From Locusta migratoria (lineage: Eukaryota > Arthropoda > Insecta > Orthoptera > Acrididae): 64,000 nucleotides of DNA. Location of the stretch: NCBI GenBank assembly GCA_026315105.1, contig CM048750.1:401732502-401796501 (forward strand). Reading direction: 5' to 3'. A program made the translations under genes and the position numbers. Shown piece by piece: positions 21,240 through 33,681 of this stretch. Positions within the stretch are counted from its first letter, which is position 1, and each line of letters starts with the position of its first letter. The notes under the pieces were generated by a model. That model did no database searches. It was not told where the DNA came from and saw nothing but the letters and a program-made list of their open reading frames with translations.

Positions 21240-22459
21240 TACTAAACCAAATGGCAACAGGTTTAGAAGACTATGGTATGCATAAGGATCTATGTGAGAT
21301 ATGTACATTGTGAAAAGAGGCCAGAATTCCATTTACACTCTGTCACCGTAAGACTCAAAAAGTATTGCAAATGGCTGTGTGTGGGCCAAAGGAAAGTGAA
21401 TCTTTCGGTGAAAATAATTACTTCATTATATTTATTGATGATTATTCTAGGTATATTCATGTTTATTTAATGAATTCTAAGGAACAAGTGGGTGATATTT
21501 TTAAATAATGTCGTAGTTTGGTGGAAAGACAAACAGGAAAGAAAATAATGGAAGGACATTTAAAGCAAGTTGTAGGGAGCCTTTCATATCTAGCTAAGAC
21601 AACAAAACCAGATATTGATTTTACAACAAATATAGTAAGTCGATTTTGTAGTAATCCTAAAGAAAAACATTGGAAGGCAGTGAAAAGAATCTTCAGATAT
21701 CTAAAAGGAACTGTAAATTATTAATTAATCTATTATGAAGAAAGCAATAAGAAATTAGAATGTTGTAGTGATGCTGACTGGGGTAATGAATTAAAAGAGA
21801 GACACTCTATCTCTGGAAGCTGTTTAAAACTGATGGGAGGTTTAATATCCACGATATGTAAAAGGCAACAGACTGTGGCATTAGGTACAGTAGAGGCAGA
21901 ATATTTGGCTTTATCTACTGCTGTGCAAGAAACTTTGTGGCTCAAAAACTTAATGAGTGAAATAGAGGTTGATATTAACACAAAGACAATAACAGTTTAT
22001 TGTGATAATCAGGGAGCCATTAATTTAAAAAAATAAACAACATAACAAGTGCTAGAGCAAACCACATAGACGTGAGCCATCATTTCATCTGGGATCACAA
22101 TGAGAAGAAGAATACTGAATTGAAGTATTTAAGATCTGAAGAAATGTTGGCAATTTTAATAACAAAACCATTGAACAAGGAGAAATTCCAGAAAATTGTA
22201 AGACAGTATTGCTTGCTTGATGGAACTTAATATGTAATGCCGAAAAATTGTGTCCCACAAGGAGTATTGAAAATATGACAAATTTTTTGCAGTTTTTTGT
22301 TAATTATGATTTGATGATCATAAATGTTCCTTGATGTTAAGTTATTTCTTCTATGTCTGTTAATTGTGCCCTGTATTATGTGCAAGAATGTTGGACAGCA
22401 GAAAAATATATAAACAGTTACAATTTATCCTGGATTGTTGCTACGCTAGTTTATCAACA
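21240..22459 (+). mobile_element. Ty1/copia element remnant with candidate 3' LTR
   Basis: A short integrase piece near 21410-21510 encodes FIIFIDDYSRYIHVYLMNSK. It is joined by a deletion to the end of RT/RNase H: VVGSLSYLAKTTKPDIDF (21518-21724), then CSDADWGNE and TVEAEYLALSTAVQETLWL (21833-22036), then HIDVSHHFIW. A TG-starting stretch at 22251-22459 with a TATA-like ATATATAAAC near 22410 is a candidate 3' LTR. Its partner was not found. Integrase core and most of RT are missing. Confidence 0.78.
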
Positions 22460-23715
22460 GGGACCTTTCCTGAACGACTAAAAACATCAAAAGGTATACC
22501 TTTCAAGCTGGAAATAAAGATATGGTAAATAATTATCGCCTCATATAACTAACTTCCTGTTTTTCTAAAGTATTGGAAAAATAATGTACAATAAATTAGA
22601 AAAATACTTATACAAATATGAAATATTATCAAGTTCTGAACATGGTTCTTGCAACAAGAAATCAACTGAGACTGTGGTCTATGAATATATAACCTCTGTT
22701 TTAAAATATGTAGATGATAAACAGCAACCAACAGGAGTATTTTTAGATGTAACTGAAGCATTTGATATGGTAAACCATAAACCTCTCCTAAAGAAGCTAG
22801 ATTATTACAGCATTAGAGGTCTGCTAAATCAATGTGTTCGCTCCTTTCTCAGTGGGTGGAAACAAAAATTTTGCATTAGACATATGAATGATAAAGCACA
22901 CACATTTTCAGAACATCTGTCTGATGAATGCCCAATCAGCTATAGGGTACTGCAATGGTCAGTATTGGGACCCCTATTTTTTCTTATATATATGAATGAT
23001 ATATTCATGTTGAAGCACATAAAATAATCCTTTTTGCTGATGACACAACATTATAAGTACAAGCAGCAAGAAATAAAGATATTCAACAAATAGAAAACAT
23101 TGTTACAAACCAATTAAGTGAATGGACTAGAATGAACCAGCTCATAAATAACAATAGTAAAACAGTACCATACTGGCTTGTATCTTTTAAGGGCTTTTAA
23201 AAGACACATTAACATGCAGTCACTAATGTTGGCCTACTATGCTTATTTTAATAACCATCTAAAATATGGTCCCATATTCTGTGAAAGTTTCCTTACAGCT
23301 CAGGGGACCTTCACAATACCAGAAAGAGCCATTAGAATCATCACAGGCATTCAACCAGAAAATCTTGTAAACCAGTATTTAAAACACAGAATGCTCCCAT
23401 TAGCTTGTTTGTATATTCACGATACTTTAGTTTATATTAAAAGAAATACAACTGATAATAATACTAACATTACATAACACAAGATTAAAAGAAAACTTAC
23501 ATGTTTTCCCAGCCAATACTAGTCTATACAAGAAAGGCACTTGTAACATGCCAATAAAACTTTTCAATAAGTTCCCTACTGATATTAGAAGTATCCAAAA
23601 TTTAAAAGTATTTGAAATATTCATTAGAGAGTATCTACAATACCACTGTTTCTATTCAGTAAGTGAATATTTGAACAGAAATGATTGTATAGATAAATTT
23701 TTTTAAGTGTAACAT
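22460..23715 (+). mobile_element. CR1/Jockey-like LINE fragment
   Basis: The fragment begins inside RT with FPERLKTSK. An open frame at 22584-23027 contains SSSEHGSCNKKSTETVVYEY, TGVFLDVTEAFDMVNHKPLL (palm motif A region) and SVLGPLFFLIYMNDIF. The catalytic DD region follows in another frame near 23035 (ADDTT). The C-terminal part (23178-23477) has YYAYFNNHLKYGPIF and IPERAIRIITGIQP. It is broken by frameshifts. The LINE clade is inferred from these blocks. Confidence 0.75.
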
Positions 23716-24269
23716 GTCATCTACCTATGTGATTTAGCCTAATATTAACGTGTTATACTACCTCCTAACCCTAAAATGATATATGTCATTTACTAGAGTG
23801 TAAGTCCAATATCATCCTGTACTCTTTACAACATGTGATGCAAGGACTAAATACACAAATAAACTTGTTTTCGGTGGAATATACGAATGTGTATACAATC
23901 CATTTAAATAGAAATGAAATTATGTAACATTATGTACTTTGAAGAACACTAGAGATTATTTCATAATGAGTGAAATATGAAGCAAAATGTGGAATGTGGC
24001 AAGAGAATAACTATCTCAGTGCTATAAAAACTATTTAAGTAATGGAATGGGACTACTGTGAGAAAATAGAGTGTTTTTGTCACAGACCTACTAAATTGAA
24101 ATATATAAAATTGTTCAAACACAAAGTTCAATAATTATCACAAGTTATAATTAAAATTAATATTCATAGACCTTAATGGGACTACCATGGGAAATTGTGG
24201 TTTTTGGATGGGATCATAGTAAACTGAAACAAAATAAATCGCTGAAACATATTTCAGATACAGTTAGTT
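23716..24269. other. Unassigned AT-rich sequence
   Basis: No gene or classified repeat was recognised. Confidence 0.45.
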
Positions 24270-24665
24270 GATATCACTATCTACATTTTTTTTACCTAGA
24301 TAGGTGAAATGTAATTACCGATACCAGCCCTTCATATTTTATGGTTCACTAATATTTATTAGGCATCGATATCTAGATTTGAACTATATAGGTCAAATAT
24401 AGTTACTAATACCACAATATCGTGATTTTTGGTTGACAGGTATTTATTTGGTATCACTACCTAGATGTATAGGTCAAGTCTAGTTATCAACACCAGGCCT
24501 TATTTTTAGATCACATATATTTATTGGGTATCACTATCTACACTTGACCTATATAGGTTAAGTCTAGTAAGCAATACCAGTCTTTCATATTTTTTGTTCC
24601 TATATATTTATTGGGTATCTCTTTCTAGGCTTATGTAGGTGAAGTCTAGTTGCCGATACCAGAAT
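24270..24665 (+). repeat. Degenerate tandem array, five units of 80-90 bp
   Basis: The word pattern (A/C)TATATAGGT-AA-TCTAGTT-C-ATACCA recurs at about 24298, 24388, 24463, 24547 and 24630, each followed by a TATTTATTGGGTATC-like block. The same words appear in the units around the Harbinger-like element at 18030-20310, so this may be a dispersed satellite family. Confidence 0.65.
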
Positions 24666-25550
24666 TTTTTCTTTCAAATAGTATATGTTGTTTGAGAAAC
24701 ACTTATGGCATGCAAACAGATACTTGTTTTATGTTATTCACAATGATGCTTAATCAATACATAGTTTAAAAAAAATCCAGGATGCAAACAGATCCTGTTT
24801 TACGCTGCTCACAATAATGCCTAAATTGGTTTACTTTTACTTACCGTCCTGGCTGCCTTGCGTGATAATGTTGGCAATTATGTGATGTTGGCATTAGCCA
24901 GTCGCATGACAACACAAATGTATTGACATAAAATTTACGTTTTATTATGGCAATAACTTTTATTGAGCAGGAATACACATGATTTCCACTAATTAAAACA
25001 GAATACACTTTACAAAGCCTAAAACAATATATGCTCAAATAAGAAAAGACAAAAATTATATATTTAATAGCTTTCATACTATTAATAGTCATTATATTTC
25101 ATATTTCACAATTGTAAAAAATACTATTTTCAAAACTCTTTTTCTTTTCTTATTTTAAATTCACGTGATGCATATGTACATACTAATATAAATATTATCT
25201 GTGCAATAGTTACAATATTATCGGTGTCTTGTAAAAGGATTAATCCCATCAAAAACATAAAATGTTGTGAGATCTCATGGGAAACCAAGTCAGTTACATT
25301 AGTTAGTGTTCATAGAACCACTGATTTGTTATCTAATTGGGAATCTACCAACATTTTAGTATTAGTATTATATAACTTTATTTCTATAATACATATGACT
25401 TTGCAATGGCACCATAATAGAATGATATCAGAATACAAATAATGATCAGGCAATTACATATCTAAATATAATTTATATTCCACTAAGTAAACGAATGTAA
25501 TCACATCAAATGAAAAACCTCACATTTGCATAAAGTACTTTAAGTACTTT
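24666..25550. other. Unassigned AT-rich sequence
   Basis: No recognisable protein or RNA was seen. ATCCTGTTTT-containing words near 24710 and 24795 are a short imperfect duplication. Confidence 0.45.
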
Positions 25551-26072
25551 TAAGAGGATATAAAATGCTGAATGGCAAGCATTTTTGAAAAAGAGAAATT
25601 TGCTAACATCGAATATTAATTTAAGTGTAAGGAAGTCTTTTTCTGGAGGCATTTGTGTGGAGTGTTGCCTTGTACGGGAGTCAAACATGGACGATAAGCA
25701 GTGCGGACAGGAAGAGAATAGAGGCTTTTGAAATGTGGTGCTACAGAAGAATGCTGAAGATTAGGTGGGTAGATCGCATAATTAATGAAGAGGTACTGAT
25801 AGAATTGGTGAGAAAAGGAATTTTTGGCATACCCTGACTAAAAGAAGGGATCGTTTGCTAGGACACATTCTTAGACATCTGGGAATCGTAAATTTAGCAT
25901 TGGAGGGAAGTGTGTGGGGTAAAAATTGCAGAGGGAGACCAAGTATAGTAATCAGATTCAAGTGGATGTGGGTTGCCGTTCTTATGAGGAGATGAAAAGG
26001 CTTGCTCAGGATAGAGTAGGGTAGAGAGCTGCATCAAACCAGTCTCTGGACTGAAGAGCATAACAACAACAA
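25551..26072 (+). mobile_element. RTE/BovB-type LINE, 3' fragment
   Basis: The fragment runs from AGGATATAAAATGCTGAATG to the CAACAACAAC end. It encodes the C-terminal LINE segment in pieces, including YGSQTWTISSADRKRIEAFE at 25655-25837. It lacks RT and is broken by frameshifts. Confidence 0.88.
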
Positions 26073-26984
26073 CTTTAAGTATTAGTTTATGTTGCCATGC
26101 GATTTCCAAGTCAATATTTTTATTATAAAAATAAAGATGTATTTTGATATAGTCACATGTAGGTAGATAACTAATTAGATAAAAAATTATGACAAAGTGT
26201 CCCATGAACTCTAACTGAAATAACCGACATGGTTTCCCATGAGATCTCACAACTTTTTATAGTGGAAGAAATTCGTCATGAGACTTGCACTTTTGTACAT
26301 TTTATGTTTTCGATGGGATATCACTTCTTTGTGTTGGTAGACCTTTCCTGTAAAATGTTTGGTACATCAGTCATGGATTTTCTTAAAACCAATGCCCTGT
26401 CTCTTTGATGTTGTGTGGTTTCATTTGGTTTGATGTAACAATATTTGGGAAGTCTGGAAAGTCGTCTATATTGTTATTGTTTAATCCTTTTATCATGTAC
26501 AGTACTGCAACCTGATGTGAAAAACTATAGAAATAACAACAAGTTAATGCTGTATTTCGCATCGGATATAAACTTCATAATATATGAAAGTTGCCGATAA
26601 GGTACATTTTCCTGTATAAGTGAAAGTGGTAGTTATTATTTTGTCTCGTGTTTATTGAATGAATAATTTATTTCATACAATAGTTAGTAATTCAAAATTA
26701 GTTAATTTAGTGCATAACAAGAAGTCTTGCTGTATAGTACATATTATTGTATAGTATGAGCATAATTGCATAAATCTTTCTCCTAAAATCAGTGCAATTA
26801 AAGCTTATGAGAGTTACAGAATATAAGTAGTTTCTTTCTTGAAAAAATATCAAGCCCGAGAGCGTTAATAATAATTATGAAATAAAAGAGGAATTTCTAT
26901 AATTTTCATCATCATGGGCTCTAACTGGAAGTGTTTTTGGACATGATGATAATTTTATGTGACATTTCTGAGCGTTAGACCGCA
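26073..26984. other. Unassigned AT-rich sequence
   Basis: No gene was recognised. CCCATGAGATCTCACAAC (about 26237) has an inverted counterpart near 25264 (GTTGTGAGATCTCATGGG), on the far side of the RTE fragment. Confidence 0.45.
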
Positions 26985-27180
26985 TCTGGTATTGTGTTTG
27001 GCCTGCCTGGTACAAGTCTTTTGGTGACACCACTTAGGCAACTTGCACATCAATGATGATGAAATGATGAGGACGACACTACAGCAAGTCCATGAGCGGA
27101 GAAAATCTGCGACAGGACAAGGAATCAAACCTGGGCACTCTACTATGCTGACCACTGGACTGCGGAGGCGGACACTTTTG
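26985..27180 (-). mobile_element. SINE-like repeat (family 3), minus strand
   Basis: The stretch shares TACAAGTCTTTTGGTGACAC, CACTTAGGCAACTTGC and the antisense B-box-like word AATCAAACCTGGGC with the better preserved copy at 57265-57540. The tRNA-like head lies at the right end, so the element points to the minus strand. Confidence 0.6.
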
Positions 27181-27826
27181 GAAAATAAGCACGTTTTGGC
27201 ATAATTTTTAGTGAATTTGCAGTATAACACACACTGCATTAGTTCCATATTGAATTCCCCACATTTTTCTGAGATACAAATTAATAACCTTTATTTCACG
27301 AAGGTCTATTTATTTTTGGAGATAATCCTCCTACTTTTCTTCTCTGGTATCATTTGTTGTACATCAGCAATGGATTTTGTTAAAGGCCACTCCCAATTCT
27401 TTTTTAAAATTTTCCTCAGAGGCAAGCAAGGATATTTATTCTTGTTAAGGATTGTGTTAATTTCAATTTCATATTTTATTGTGCACATATAGGTAATTAA
27501 TTATTCTGTGATTTATATATATATATATATATTCCATGACTTAAAGTTCTTAGTAACTGGTGCAATTTTTTCTGTTGTTAGCAGTAATGTGGCTGTTGAT
27601 TTTGAGAGCACAAATAAATCAATGTTCTAACAGAATATTTGTTGGGCAATTTTAAATATTGCTGACATGGCAGCAGATATGCTTGATTTGTTACACATTG
27701 ATTTGACAATTGAGACGTATAATTAAATAACAGTGTTCTGTGAAATCAGAAATTCAAGCAAATAACTTGTGAGGTCATACCCCACTATTCAGGACTGCTG
27801 AGGGTAAGGAAACCAATTACTTAATC
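27181..27826. other. Unassigned sequence with a TA repeat
   Basis: A TA microsatellite lies at about 27513-27532. The sequence just before the copia gag start may include its 5' LTR and leader, but no second LTR copy was found to prove this. Confidence 0.4.
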
Positions 27827-28660
27827 ATGGTGAAAGAAAATCAACAAATTGAAAAATCTGTTGGTGATGAAAACTGGGCAACCTGGAGTATTCTAATGAA
27901 GGTTAATTTAGAATGTGATGCAGTTTATGAATTGATAAGTGGTAATTTAATCAAACCAGAACCAAACAGTGATGGGTATGTTGCAAAATTATCTACTTGG
28001 ACTACAGAAAATTCAAAGGAAATGAAACGTCTTATTTTTTCACTAGAAACGAAGCCACTACTTAGAGTTGCCACGTGTGAAACTGCAAGAGATGTTTGGG
28101 AAAAGTTGCACCAGATGATACTCAGTCTGAAGAAAATATTGACTTGTTATGACATAAGTTTCATAATATTGAATTGAAATGGCCAGGTGGTATGCAAGGA
28201 CATTTAGCTAAATTTGATGAAGTTCAGACAAAGATATCTATGCTAAATAAACCAATAGCTGAGGCTGATTTGTGTGCATGTTTACTTCAGAAATTGCCAA
28301 AAGAATGTGATCACATTTATGTGATATGGCATGATCTTGCACAAGAAGACAAAACATGGCATACATTGCAGAAAAGATGTCTGAATTATGAGCTGTGGAT
28401 AAAAGGAAGAGATGACAGAAATGTAGCAACTGCAATGTTTTCAAAATCGAAACGAAATGTGTCAGCCCAGCAATGAGACAAAAATAAAACTGACTGTGCA
28501 CGAAACGGACACAATTAAAGAAAATGTGATGTGAAGAAGTGTTCTTCTTGTGGTAAAAGTGGACATGTTTCTAAAGACTGCAAAATAGGTTTAGTGTGTT
28601 TTAAAAGCAAAGTTAAAGGTCATATTTCTAAGAACTGTCCTGACCGTGGTGGCCCTGCTA
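27827..28660 (+). pseudogene. copia gag with zinc knuckle
   Basis: The start is at 27827 (MVKENQQIEKSVGDENWATW). DENWATWSILMKVNLE and CETARDVWEKLHQM are typical of copia Gag. The frame ends at 28175 and continues in another frame (28174-28476) with KLPKECDHIY. Near 28535-28580, CSSCGKSGHVSKDC is a complete C-X2-C-X4-H-X4-C knuckle for RNA binding. A second, imperfect knuckle follows (CFKSKVKGHISKNC). Confidence 0.8.
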
Positions 28661-28739
28661 TGCTATCAGTTGTGAATACATTATTATAAGAAAGACCAAA
28701 AATGATGATAACCAAGACATCTGATTTATCTGCAAATAT

Positions 28740-28965
28740 AGATGTGTCAGAGTGTGTGAATGGCTTATTGATAGTGGTGTTAGGCGCCATGTGACATATT
28801 GCCGAGATTGTTTTGTTTCATACAATCCTTTCGATACGCCGAAGAAGATGGCTAATGCTAAGAATAATGTGCATATTAAGGCATTTGGAAGTGGTGTATT
28901 AATGTTGAAACTTTCGATGGAAGAAGGTGAACGAGACGATACTTTGATGATGTGTGGTAAATAAA
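28740..28965 (+). pseudogene. copia protease fragment
   Basis: CEWLIDSGVRRHVTYCRDCF contains the aspartic protease active-site DSG. The frame is cut off by the LINE that follows. Confidence 0.75.
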
Positions 28966-31265
28966 TAAACACATGAAATTTTATTGTTTAGCTGTTACAG
29001 CAATTGACAATGTCAAGTTACAAATGGATAGCAATATATAGCATATATACAGAACCACTTTACATAGGGCAAAGCATATATGCATAATTACTTTATATAG
29101 GGCAAAAACAATAGGACATTATATGGTTTCATAAAATTAAATATTTAAAATAGTATAAGTTGAAGCACTGCATCATAAATGACCCCATTAAAGAAATTAT
29201 GGTACACTCTCCTAACAGGTACTACTATGATATTTTACATTCATAAAATTCATTAAGTGAGTAGCAAGGATTTGCAGCTAACCAACAGTACAGTTTGTGT
29301 TTAAACAAATCTAAAACCCATTCTTGTGGCAGTTTGTTAAACATCTTCATATCCACCACATCATAGCTGTTCATTGATTTGGATAACCTGTAGTAAGGTA
29401 TGTCAAGATGGCTACTATTTCTAGTTCCATGAGAGTGTACATCTCCTCTACGCTGGTATTTTGATAAGTTACTCCTTATATGCAGTAAAGTAGTGTAAAT
29501 GTACAAGTTTATAACAGTTAATACTGATAAACAGTGGTTTGCAGTGGGCAAATTTATCAGAGTTTGTAATGATTCTAATTACTTTCTTCTGAAGTACTAA
29601 AATGTCCTGAACATGTGAGCTATTGCCCCATATTAAAAGCCCATAGGATATAATTCTTTGAGAAAAACCAAAGTAGGCCGATCTTACATAAGCCACAGGT
29701 ACATGATTTTTTAGACTTCTTAGCAAATGCACCACTCTAGACAGCCTTGTAGTAATATACTAAACGTGTGGCTCTCAAGACAATTTACTATCTATGACTA
29801 TACCTAAGAAATTAACGCTATCTATGAACTCTTCTACTGGCAGATCTCTTAAATTAATCTTTTGAGTTTTGCTCTCATTAAGCAGAAACCCATTACCTTG
29901 AAATCAGACTGATGCCTGTGAGAGTGTGTCATTTGTTACAGTTTCAAGTATATCAAAGTCTGACCTGATGTTGAAAAAAGTAGTATCATCAGCATTAGAA
30001 TAAATAGGGGAGGTCCAAAATCTGAACCATGTAGCACACCACACTTAACTTCAGCTTGCTGTGATATCTGTTTACCAATGCAAACGATTTGTTTACGGTT
30101 GCGGAGAAAAGATTCAAAAATGTTGTCAACTTCACTGTCAATGATTCTGTAATAAACTAGTTTGAGAAGTGAAATATCTCACACAATCGAAGGCTTTGCT
30201 AAAATCACAAAAGGTAGTCTGAGCAAAGTTTTTTCTTCATAAGCATTAAGCACTTTTTTAATCAGAGATTCAATGGCATGAACAGTAGATTTGCCCTCCC
30301 TAAAGCCAAATTGTACAGCAGAAATAATGTTATTACATGTCAAATAATCACACAACTGGTAGTAGATGATGGATTCTAAAACCCTAGATAAAATAGGTGT
30401 CAGAGATATTGGGCGATAGCTAAATGGGTACTACCCTAGATAATTTCAATACATCTGGGAATACACCTTCAATGAAACATTTATTTATAAGTTTAGTAAG
30501 AGGATATTCTATGTAGCCAATTATCAGTTTTTACATATTAAAAGAAATACCATATATATCTACACTGTCAGAGGGCCTAACATTATTTACAATAGTTAAA
30601 ACAATATCTGGTGTGACCTCTGATAAAATGAATCTATCTTTGAGGGTGTACTTTACATTATGACATTTAATAAGATCAGCTACAGTCTCATGAGGACTCA
30701 CAATGTTTTCACTAATTTGATTAACAGATTGTATACAGAAGTTATTAAATTCATCTGCTAATATTACTACATCAACATTCTGTTTACTTTGGACACTGAA
30801 TTTATTATAGTCCATGCTTTTGTGCATTTATTTTTTATGGCGTAATGCTGTCTAGGTTATGTTGTTTTGTGGCCTCATTAGCGGCATGGTTATAGTGCTT
30901 TTGTGCTCTTGAGTCCCTTTGTTTAGCCATATCTGTTTTCTGAAGTCTTTACGAATCTAGATACAACAACAACCTGCTTTTCATATTAGCTAGCTGAGCG
31001 GTATACCATGGATTCTTATCCCTATGTTTATTACTGTTGCTTTTAGGATTAACTTTACATTTGTATTGAGGATAGTTGGTCTCAAACATATTTAAGAAAG
31101 TATGAAAATATCTATCAAAAATGTATTAGCAGATCCATGGGCTTTATTGTTGAATATATGCGACCAATCATAATTACTGAGTGAAGCCATGATATTATAA
31201 AGTTTTTCCTGTGTTATTGATTTGTGATGACTAATTTAGGCTCTTTGAACTCCTTATTGTACAGA
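28966..31265 (-). mobile_element. CR1/Jockey-like LINE inserted in copia
   Basis: On the minus strand, pieces encode RPSDSVDIYGISF (30531-30827), a degenerate RT with FGFREGKSTVHAIESLIKK near 30290-30320, and the C-terminal region SAYFGFSQRIISYGLLIWGN and LQKKVIRIITNSDKFAHCKP (29469-29735). It lies between the copia protease and the GAG-pre-integrase region. Frames are broken throughout. It resembles the LINE at 22460-23715, but the two differ clearly. Confidence 0.78.
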
Positions 31266-31439
31266 TGGTGCTTGTAATTTATTCTTAGCTAGTACGGCTG
31301 GAGAACAAGGTATTGATCAAAGAATCAAGAATATTGGGAAATTATGCTCTATTTCAAAGCAAGAATGAACTGTATTGTTTGGCAGAGAAAGTGAATTTAG
31401 CAAGGAAAGTCTTGTGTTGTAAAAGATATTACTGACACA

Positions 31440-32275
31440 CTGCAAATGTGGCATGAAAGATTTGGACACCAGAGTAAACGCCATGTACAATCATTCTTGG
31501 CAGTGCATGGTATTGTCATAAATACAGGTGATGGATTTTGTGAAGGCTGTATGCTAGGTAAACAACATCGGCTAGTTTTTGGTAACAGAGTCAATACAGC
31601 AACTAATCCAGGAGAATTAGTCTTTGCTTATGTGTGGCCCAATGGAAGAAAAGGATTTAGCTGGGTATCGATATTTTCTTGTTTTTTAAGGATGATTTTT
31701 CTGGTTTCAGACAGAAAGATGCTGTTAAACAGAAGTTACCAATATTTATTGAGATGGTGAAAACACAAGCTAATTTGAGTATTAAAGAATTGCCAACTGA
31801 TGGTGGCAAGGAATTTGATAACTCTGATGTAAAAAGATACACTGTCTCAATTGGCTTGAAACATTCTTTGACTGTGCCACACACACCACAGCATAATGGA
31901 GTTGCTGAACGTGAGAACAGAATTATTTGTGAGATGGTGTGTTCTTCGCTTCAATCAGCAAGGCATATTCAAAAAGCATTATGGAGAGAGGCTGTACTTG
32001 TTGCAACTCATACTCTTAACAGGACTGGTCCAACAAGAGTTAAAGGAAAAACCCTCGTATCCCTCGGGGGCTTTGCTGGAAGGAGGGGCTTTGCGGACTC
32101 AGCCTCCGTTGAATTATTTTTGAGAAAGAAAAGTCAGATTGAGCATCTGAAAGTGTTTGGAACAGAATGTTTTGTCTGGATCGCAGCTGAGAAAAAGAAG
32201 AAGTTTGATGCAAAATCTTTGAAAGGTTATATACGCTATGATGGCTTTGAAGCTTGTATGGACTGAAGCAAGCAG
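31440..32275 (+). pseudogene. copia integrase
   Basis: MWHERFGHQSKRHVQSFL and CEGCMLGKQHR (31446-31560) form the HHCC zinc finger and its context. After a frameshift, 31679-32266 carries the core: KDDFSGFR, LPTDGGKEFDN and HTPQHNGVAERENR, with D, D and E in the expected order. Integrase would insert the cDNA. Between KGKT and ELFLRKK there are 17 extra residues, LVSLGGFAGRRGFADSA plus two that replace the usual pair (see findings). Confidence 0.85.
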
Positions 32276-32329
32276 CAAAATGTTGGTAAGAGTGATTGAA
32301 AGAATATCTTAAGAAATACGAAATTATTG

Positions 32330-33115
32330 GAGGGACACTGCTGATCCATGTGTGTATTTTAATGAAAATTTAATCATTTTATTTCATGTGGATGATGGAT
32401 TAATAGTAAGACCTGATAAAATATTTATTAATTGCGTAAAACAATTAGAAGAACAGTTTGATACTGTAATAAGTCAAGTAGATTGCTATCTTGGCTTTCA
32501 GATCAAAATATCTTAAAACTGTGAGCAGGTTAATCAAACAGCATAAGCAAACAGAGTGTTGGCAAGATATGGAATACAAACTCAATCTCAGTACCAATTG
32601 AAGCTGGATAACTGCCTGGTGATTCACCACCTGCTTCTGATACTGGCATTTACAGATTATTAGTAGTCTGGTGTATTTAAGACTTCAGACACGCCAAGAT
32701 CTAACTTTTGCTGTGAATGTTGCTCCAAGAGCACAATAATTACACACTGAATCTCACTTTAAATTGGTTAAAAAAAATTCTTTATTATCTAAAAGGTATA
32801 GTTGATCATGGACTACAGTTTATAAAAACAACAAATAATGTAATAGAAACTTATAGTGATGCTGATCATGCAGATGAGAAACTAACGAGACGTTCAACAA
32901 GTGGAATTTTAATGGAGTATTGTGTTGGGGGGGGGGGTAGTAATGTGGAAAAATAAAATTCAAAAATTTGTTGTTCAATCATCAATGGAAGCTGAATTTG
33001 TTGCTGCAAGTGAGGCAAGCAAATCGAATCGTTTATTAAAGGAAATTAAGGCTAATCAAGAAAGTTCAATACCAGTACTATACATTGACAATCAAACCAT
33101 TGACAGCAAACCATC
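32330..33115 (+). pseudogene. copia RT tail and RNase H
   Basis: DPCVYFNENLIILFHVDDGL (about 32345-32405) includes a VDDG-type RT active site. RNase H blocks are ETYSDADHADEKLTRRSTSG (32840-32910) and SSMEAEFVAASEASKSNRLL (32970-33045). The two are out of frame at a run of Gs near 32930. Confidence 0.8.
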
Positions 33116-33670
33116 TTTCGAATTATGTATGTTTCATTGGCCTCCTTGTAAAATTATCGTAGATAATTGGTACTTCAATTGTCAAGTTCGCATACAATGG
33201 CATCCCCACATCTCTGCTGGGTTGTGGTTTGCGTCTGACGTTTTTGCCCCGGTCTAACGTTTTTTCCCCGCATCAGATGACGGAATTTTCGACTTTTCGA
33301 GCAACAGTTTTCTCATTTACAGCTGAAATCAAGCTAAAATGTAGGTATCATTGGTACTGTTTCCATTTGCAGCAGTTTAAGCTATATCTTACAAGTTATT
33401 CTTCATTCTCTAATCAGGCACCACATGTCATTTTTGACGACTCTTCACTTAGTAGAAAGGAGACGGTTATGTTGAAATGAGAAAAAAAGAAAATGATACG
33501 CCACTAGGCATCGAACCCGCAAGCTGTCATTATCAGCTGTTTTCGAAAACGTCCAATTATCCAGCTGTCATACTACAACTATTTTAAATTAAATATTGAC
33601 ATAAGAGTGTATAAATCGACAGCTATCAATTATCAGTAAACTATTCTGACGATGCTCTTGTGTACAGAGT
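33116..33670. other. Unassigned; weak tRNA-like patch
   Basis: An antisense B-box-like word, GGCATCGAACCCGCAAGC, occurs at about 33508-33525. The matching A box is poor, so no tRNA or SINE is claimed. The rest is unassigned. Confidence 0.4.
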
Positions 33671-33681
33671 GAAACTGGTTA

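Larger units (their letters stand above)
27827..33115 (+). mobile_element. Ty1/copia retrotransposon split by a LINE
   Basis: Domains occur in copia order: gag, zinc knuckle, protease, then (after the LINE at 28966-31265) integrase, part of RT and RNase H. Most of RT is deleted at about 32280-32330. Stops, shifts and a run of Gs at 32927-32937 break the frames. Neither LTR was confirmed. Confidence 0.85.

Noticed and set aside
22251..22459. Calling the TG...CA stretch after the copia fragment a proven LTR
   Set aside because: Kept only as a candidate, because the 5' partner is missing and the next base already reads as LINE sequence.
24270..24665. CRISPR-like array
   Set aside because: The units are degenerate, with no constant repeat and unique spacers, and the genome is animal.
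33490..33580. Antisense tRNA-like sequence
   Set aside because: The B-box-like word is fair, but the A box and stems are poor and there is no SINE body or duplication.
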